A DNA stretch of 64,000 nt from Coriaria nepalensis (taxonomy: Eukaryota; Streptophyta; Magnoliopsida; Cucurbitales; Coriariaceae), in contig CP114487.1 of assembly GCA_027186245.1 (NCBI GenBank), positions 9,171,001 through 9,235,000 on the forward strand, given 5' to 3'. The notes under the pieces are model-generated. The model did no database searches. It was not told the DNA's origin and worked only from the letters and a program-made list of their open reading frames with translations. Made by a program: the position numbers and the translations under genes. Shown here in pieces: positions 57,526 through 64,000 of this stretch (position 1 is the first letter of the stretch; the number at the start of each line of letters is the position of its first letter).

Positions 57526-60500
57526 TTACAAGAATCCAGATTTTATCTCCTCAGGCGCACTTCTTCCTCCGAGTCTACCTGATATCTCCTCAGGCACACT
57601 TCCTCCTCCGAGTCTATCTGATATCTTCCTCGAACTGATAAGGTTTGGAGGAAGGGCCTGATCCTGCATCTCGGCAAGCTCTCTCACACGTATTAAGATC
57701 TGTGACGGGATTGGAGCCGACACATTTTTCCGGGAATTTATCTACAAAAACCACGAAAACAGATCATTCTGAGTTAAAACGACTGCTAACAAAAGGATAC
57801 TTAAAAAAAACAAAAAAAAAAACAAATCAAGCATATTTACCCAAATACAAGATAGCTCGTTCGAAATGCAGAAAGCTTGAATTGAATTTGTTTATTTTAA
57901 CTTGGAATGATTGATGGGAGTAAATTCAAAGAGGATGTAAGGAATACTCACAGCTTCGTCTGGGGGCGTTGGCGAGAAGCTGGCTTTCAACAGGTTCCTC
58001 CACTTATCCTACAAGTTAAAAAAGAAAAAAATAAAGCAATTTTCAATCAGAAACTTATTCGGGATCCATTCAGTTTTGCTCATTTGAATTTCATTTTATA
58101 ATGACCCAGCAAAACCTAACCCAAATGAACCCCTAATACATGCAAAGGCCGAGATCTAACATCTTAATCACATGAATAGATAACTTAAAGACATTACATG
58201 GTTCGGAATGTTTATGTGGCCAGTTCGGGAAGTGAAGATTAGTAGGATTTTGACGAATAAGCAATTTTTGTTAAATACTCGATTATTTTGGGAGCATTGA
58301 AACTAGGCCTTGTTTGTGTTTTTGACTTTTCTGATTGTGAGTAAATCCAATGGAGACACAAACTGAGACTGGAAAACTGGATCTTGGATAAACAGTGCAT
58401 GCCTATCCAGACATTTGAGCAATTGGATAAATTCTATTCAAAATGAAGTTAAAGAAACTGAAGTATCCCAAAAACGCTTAGTCAAACTCAGTCTTTAAAA
58501 TAAATCCGACGAACAGAAAAGGATTAGATACCTTGAGATCAACAGAGGTTCGGTACGAATATGAAGCAAAGGCAAGGCGTTTGATCTCGGACCACCTTCC
58601 AGCTCCATATTCGGCCACACCCTCCACCAATTTAACAACCTCAGCAAGAGTCCAAGCGCGGTGATGTTTCCTTCTTATACCACCTTTCACAGTTTGAGGA
58701 ATGGGTAAGATAGTATCATATGAAGTATCAGCAGAGGAATCTGCAGTTTTGGGGCCCAAGTTGGGCCCGTGTTCCACTGAGCCCGTTGGTGATGGCGCCT
58801 TATCTTTCTCGGACGGAGCAATTAACTGTACAGTAACAATAATACCATCCATTAGGGAGTGAAGGAGCAACTAGATAAAAATCAAATAAATTGGAGTAAA
58901 TATAAGGTCCAAGCAGCTATTCAAACTTGAGTAAGAAAGGTAGTAAATAATTAAATTACAAGTCAGAGTACGATCAAGCTTGAAAATACTCAAAACTCCA
59001 GATTGATCAGGTTCAAATGGTTACTCATAAGGCCCAAAAACATATACAAAAAAAACATGAATTTCTACTTGCAACTTGTTTAGGTCTGGGAGGGAGATTG
59101 GCTTAACCAACTCTGAAGATATCAAGTCAATTCAGTAAATTTCTCAAGCTCTGCTTGATTAGAATCCTTTTCTACTTGATATGATTATAAACGATAGAAA
59201 GCATGAGAGAGTAAGAAAATGACCACAGTTGCAAGGAATTGAGAATGAAAATGAACAATATCCTCCCTTTCATTTGTGGGAAATATCTGAACACACCCTA
59301 AATAAAAGCTATTATAATCCGTGAAACTACTTATATAAAGTGAAAAGATAGATATATTTTTACCACTAGTAGAGCCATAGTGTATCATCCAAACAAAATT
59401 TTCCAAGACTCCATTAATTACTAGCAAGAAACTTTGATTAAGCGTTCATTTGGTATGGGCCGTACAATTTTGACTCCACTTTTGATCTAAAATCCTGTTT
59501 GGGCTTACAAAACTCTGATTCATCTCAAACACGGATCCAAATGTATAAATGGCAGCTTCAAACACTTAACCAAATCAAACTGATACGAGAGACATGAAAA
59601 ATGGCCTTACAGAGTGCTGTTTTTCAGGAGCAGATCTAGCTTTCAAATCTTCATCACCACTATCACTATTTATCTTAGAATCCCATGGACCATAGGCCTT
59701 CTTTACCAGCCTTGCTGCCAGGCCAAGCCCACTTTGATCGAATTTCTATCATAAGAAAATTGGAACCAGCTCAATTTGATATCAAATGAAGATAACGTGA
59801 CCCCATTGAACTGAATTAATATCCCCATTTGATAAGGAACCCCAATAAAGAATAAAATCATAAGAGTATAAAATGCAAGAATTAAGATGGTGAGATGTAT
59901 GTAATGCATATCTACTATCTTCCCTCCAAATAAAATAAATGCAGCCCATTCCGAACAAACCACCCATAGACAAGTTTCTGTAATTCTACAAACAAAGCAT
60001 ACTTGTTCTTCTCCTAGATTTTGGGCAAACAGTACTTTTTATAAGATTGTAAGGTAAAACTAGAGTTAGGTTGAAAAATTGTCTAAAAGTGACAACCTGG
60101 AGAGTTGGAGGCCTAAACCAGAGTCTAGTTGCTATATGCTAGCCAGTACATATTGCTTTTCGTATAAGAGGTGTTACATACCATAAGGGCCTTGATATTT
60201 TTCCTAGGCCTGCTTCTTCTGAGCCTAGAAACACATGGAACATGAACCCCAGATCCACCTAAAGAATCCAACCTTGTTATGACAGTCCTTCCATCCAGAG
60301 AAATACTTTTAACAGGTCTAGAATCTGACTTTGAAAAAGTCTGTCTCCCTCCAACATGTCTATTAGAGCTTATTACCCTTTGACTAGAATCTTTGGATTC
60401 CCCTTCAGAAAGTTCTTCAATATATCGCCTCGTAGGCTTCCTAATTCTTTTGGCACCTCTCTGTTCCATATGATCCTCACTTCCACATTCAAGTTCTACA

Positions 60501-62703
60501 CTAAGACTTCTCAATATTTTGCTAGAATCATTTTGATGATCTTCATTTTCACTACTCTGTGAAATTAAAGTGTTATCCATGGTCATACTGCTTTCTTGCT
60601 TGTCTTCCTTCACCAATTTTCCATCTTTGATTATAAAATTTGAGATCATTGGAACGTCACAAGAATTAGTCAATCCCATGGAAATCCTCCTCTTCAACCA
60701 AGATTTATCCTTGACAGTAGTTTCTCGTCCAAAAGTTGCTCTAAAGAGTTCATGGAGTTCTTTAATTGATAGGCTATTCATGCATATTTCACCCTTTAGC
60801 ATAGAAAAATCAGGGTTGGAACTAGTACAGAAAACAGAAGGTGATGATCCACCTTCTACACGTTGATCTTGATGTTTTGACCTTTCCTCAATACTTCCAG
60901 ATTGAGTTATTTGGCTGTCACTTGTACTTGGTGCATCCTTATGAACGATAATTTCCTGCAAGGGAGGTTCTGCTTGGAAATTTTCCTCAATATGAAGAAG
61001 GCTATCATGCTCAGGAGATCCACAAGATAATCGGATTCTCTCTTCTTCTTTCACCCTTTGCAACATCTCCTCAATATACTGCAAGAGATTTTTAGGCCGA
61101 GAACAGAGCAGTTTAGAATCTAATGAGATAAGAAGGCTAGGGATACAAAGACTTTTAAGGTGTCAAAAGTTTCAAAGACAAAGCAGATGGGAAGAGTACA
61201 TTTGTTTAAGGGTTCCATACCCAAGTACTTTTTTTCCCCTCAAATAATTGGACTGTCATCATTGTGAAAATAAGCAACAAATGAGCACTTCAAATAACAA
61301 GTTTGACTAACATTGAGAAATTACTTGCATGTAGCCTAAACTAATATTTGTATAACTCTTGGTTAAAATGCAAGCATATACAGTAGAATGAGTGAATAAA
61401 AAACTGACACACTGTTATTAAAGATAACATCTTAAAAAAAAAACAAATAATAATAATAAAATAATTTAAAAAGACACAGGAGTATAATGTACTATACAAT
61501 ATACATGAGGAAGCTTCCATCCATCACCTCGTTCGATTTTACATTATGATTAGCCCTTGTGAGAAATCACTGTTCTGGTGACCTAAACTCTAGAGGTAAG
61601 ACTCAAACTAAATTTTGAGACTCTAAACCAAATGGCTTAAAACTATTGATTGAAAAGGGGGAAAAAAAAAAGGTGACCCTTGAACTCCAACTCAAGGTAA
61701 TAGGGATGTCCTCTTAGCATAACACTCCATGCAAAATTCACTTTTCTTCCTAAAATGCTATAGTTATGAAGCACAAACTGATTCTCTTACTGTAGGACCA
61801 CAATCAACAATGAAAGATCATAAATGTTCTATGCACACGCAACTACTTATCATATGGGTGAATTTTGTAAAAGTGAATGACACATAGAAGCACTTGCTAC
61901 AATTGTTAAAAAGCAAAGTAATATCAATATCGATTATCAGTAACTCCATACAATAACAGAGCAGAAGTCTTATAATAATAAAGCAAGATGGTACCTCAAA
62001 CCGAACACTTATTTTTTCTTCATCAGCCTCAGTGTTCTCAAGCCTTAACAAACCTGGAAAAACACCTACATGGCAGTTAAAAATTTAACAGCATCCAAAA
62101 AGAAAAATAGGATAAGTGCATATGAATTCATGAACTGTGTTATTAACATGGAAAACTCCAGATATAGAATACTTGACAAAGACTAGAAGTTCGAAACATA
62201 TCTGAAATGCATGATAATCTCAACCACTAGCCCTAATGCTACCACCATAACCTAATTTCCAACCCGATGAGGAGAGAAAGAGTCAACACTCACTTAGGCC
62301 TTAATATTTAGAAGCAAATAGCATATGAGGCCACAGTTGACCTCTCTAGTAACCAAAATGAAGTTGTATGTTAGTTAACATGAAGTTTGTGCAATTCTAT
62401 TTTTAGTAACTAATGAAGTAAATTGGATTTGCATTTTCAAACAAACTGAAGACTTGAGGACTCAAAACAGGAATTTAGATACAAAATTGAAGTAAACACT
62501 AGGAATAAAAAAAGGACAGTTAGAAGCAATAGTGACAAAAATGTACCTTCGGAGATGTCAAACTGAGGCTTAATAGAAGAAGAATCTTCATTTTGCCTTG
62601 TATCTACAACCACACACATTTTGCTCTTGTCATCTTCAAAAGAGTTCTCAACCTCCATCACTTCATCATCAGCTGCAGGAACAAATCTCCCATCACCATC
62701 AAC
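57526..62703 (-). CDS. TRFL: TRF-like Myb/telobox DNA-binding protein (partial, 5' end outside window)
   Basis: Member of the plant TRFL family, nuclear proteins with a Myb/SANT-like domain bearing the telobox. Seven exons (minus) join in frame: 62703-62547, 62053-61995, 61078-60182, 59745-59611, 58825-58532, 58008-57952, 57741-57526; 604 residues visible. The Myb domain spans exons 5-6: HHRAWTLAEVVKLVEGVAEY, GAGRWSEIKRL, then VDLK/DKWRNLLKASF, the telobox being cut by the intron. A conserved block, APIPSQILIRVRELAEMQ, follows. Upstream, exon 3 is acidic and serine-rich with a basic patch near its end (RLRRSRPRKN). The protein ends in a short repeated tail (RLGGGSVPEE and RLGGRSAPEE). The first visible exon begins with an acceptor, so initiating exon(s) lie between 62706 and the right edge or beyond; I could not find them. 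Confidence 0.88.
57537..57634 (-). repeat. 45-bp tandem repeat inside the last TRFL exon
   Basis: The plus strand shows atctcctcaggc.cacttc.tc and ctccgagtct.cctgatatct twice in succession, giving the repeated peptide near the C-terminus. The period of about 45 bp is a multiple of three, so frame is kept. Confidence 0.8.
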
Positions 62704-62922
62704 CTAGAAATTCAGATAGTGCAACACATGAGACAATCAAGATGGCCAGTTAAGGAGATGTGCAAATGGCAGAAAAAATTACAATACAGCATAAGACAAA
62801 CCATGTCCTTTATAACGTCTTTTACATAGTGATCAAGGTTTCATACAAGGTAAATAGGACGTGAATCAGAGCTCAACTTGATATAGACTAATGTAAGACC
62901 AGTTTTGAAGATAAAGAACTAA

Positions 62923-63302
62923 TGGCACGTTTGGTTCGATTCCCTAAGGGAATGAGAATGGAATGGGAATGAGAATTGTAATTTTTTTTTTTTTTTGTCT
63001 ATTTGGTTGCACAAGGAATGAGAATGGGAATGAGAGTGAGGAATAAGAATGGATCAAAGTGTAATATTCCAAGGTTTAAGACGTTTTGAAAATTACTCTA
63101 GTGCCACAATAAAATTTAAAAAATACGTAAATGGCTAGAGTGATTCCCACCAAAGACACCTATTAGATGGGAATCAAGGAATGATTTTTTCATTCCAGTG
63201 GGAATGGTTTTTTCATTCCCACTTCATCAATCTTTGAACCAAACAGTGGAATGAAATAAAAAATCATTTTGTTCCCACCAAAGAATCGAACCAAACCTGC
63301 CC
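62923..63302. mobile_element. Tourist-like (PIF/Harbinger) MITE
   Basis: A 380-bp non-coding element with terminal inverted repeats: the left end TGGCACGTTTGGTTCGATTC and the reverse complement of the right end GGGCAGGTTTGGTTCGATTC match at 18 of 20 positions. It is flanked by TAA on both sides (62920-62922 and 63303-63305), the target duplication typical of PIF/Harbinger MITEs. The interior has repeated gaatgagaatgggaatgag motifs. It lies upstream of the first visible TRFL exon, probably in an intron. Confidence 0.85.
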
Positions 63303-63305
63303 TAA

Positions 63306-64000
63306 GCTAAAGAACAAGGCAAGTGTGATATAGTTATAGCTCAAATAGAATACTCTTATAATTTGTTGCATTCAAACTTGTGAGCAATTGATCACTTAAC
63401 CTATCAAAATATTCATAAGCCCTTGTGATCCGCCTCATAGATAAGTTTATAGCACTCTTGTATTCTTATATGTTTGATGTTCTATTGTTATGGTTTTGAC
63501 TTGAGATGAGCATAACTCAAGGGACTCATGGTCAAGTTGTATAGGTCAAGGATGGTAAAAGCTTTAAAAAGTCAGTGAAACAAGAACATGAATTGCCACA
63601 AAATCAAACAATCATAGTTCAATTACAAGAAACTTAAGCCCAGCTCTAAATGATTTCAAACCAGGAGTAGCAAATTATCAACCAATAACCACATATCAAA
63701 GAAAGACATTCCCAAACCTGGAGTTTAAGGATGTATCAATAAGGTGTTTGGTGATATAGTTTTGGTAAATTTAAACTTGTGCAAATGGTATTTCTAGTTT
63801 AATATGTTTAGAATAGTGTTTGAGATAGATTAAAGTTTTGTGGGCCCAAACTGGACTCATACTTAGAGTTTCAAACACTAAACCGAATGAAACCTAATAC
63901 TTGACATTGTTCCTAAACCGAGATTGCTTCCAAAAGTTTTTCAACATATCACGTGGGCTATAATGAACTTTGATAACTAAACTACTGAAAATGTTTGCAT
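63306..64000. other. Right-edge sequence, no gene seen
   Basis: AT-rich sequence between the MITE and the window edge, probably TRFL intron or leader. I could not find an exon that joins in frame to the one at 62703. Confidence 0.35.

Noticed and set aside
63720..63900. Possible further MITE (gtgtttggt ... tttcaaacac)
   Set aside because: End similarity is short and no target duplication was visible.

Overview
The window is nuclear DNA from a flowering plant, almost certainly a eudicot. It is AT-rich, its genes are broken by many short GT-AG introns, and all the proteins belong to plant families. I reconstructed eight protein-coding genes exon by exon; reading frame is preserved across every junction I placed. 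I cannot name the species from sequence alone.

Layout, left to right: (1) an ataxin-2 homologue of the CID3/CID4 type on the minus strand, running off the left edge; (2) a degenerate LINE, minus strand, about 6.3-11.3 kb; (3) phospholipid:diacylglycerol acyltransferase (PDAT), minus, 11.9-15.1 kb; (4) a BREVIS RADIX-family gene, plus, 17.8-21.1 kb; (5) a GBF-interacting protein 1-like gene, plus, 22.6-31.1 kb, whose second intron holds a small LTR element that carries gag but no pol; (6) a gene-poor AT-rich stretch, about 32-39.6 kb; (7) an intronless BIG GRAIN 1-like gene, minus, 39.7-40.8 kb, with a 12-bp minisatellite upstream; (8) a second gene-poor stretch, 41.6-47.3 kb, with a broken glutamate-receptor-like fragment; (9) intronless-CDS 5-oxoprolinase, plus, 48.1-52.0 kb; (10) a DRG-family GTPase, minus, 53.1-56.7 kb; (11) a TRF-like Myb/telobox gene, minus, 57.5 kb to beyond the right edge.

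The genes are not an operon or a cluster for one pathway. Roles are RNA/poly(A)-binding-protein biology (CID), storage and membrane lipid synthesis (PDAT), auxin-linked growth and polarity (BRX-like, BIG GRAIN-like), bZIP-factor cofactor (GIP1-like), glutathione recycling (5-oxoprolinase), a conserved GTPase (DRG) and a telobox DNA-binding protein (TRFL). What joins some of them is old gene order: CID, BRX-like and GIP1-like lie together in Arabidopsis, as do DRG and TRFL, so the window seems to join two ancestral blocks with PDAT, BIG GRAIN-like, oxoprolinase and transposons between.

I saw no tRNA, rRNA or CRISPR array. I found no wholly new system; the most notable non-genic item is the gag-only LTR element with a recognisable primer-binding site and polypurine tract.
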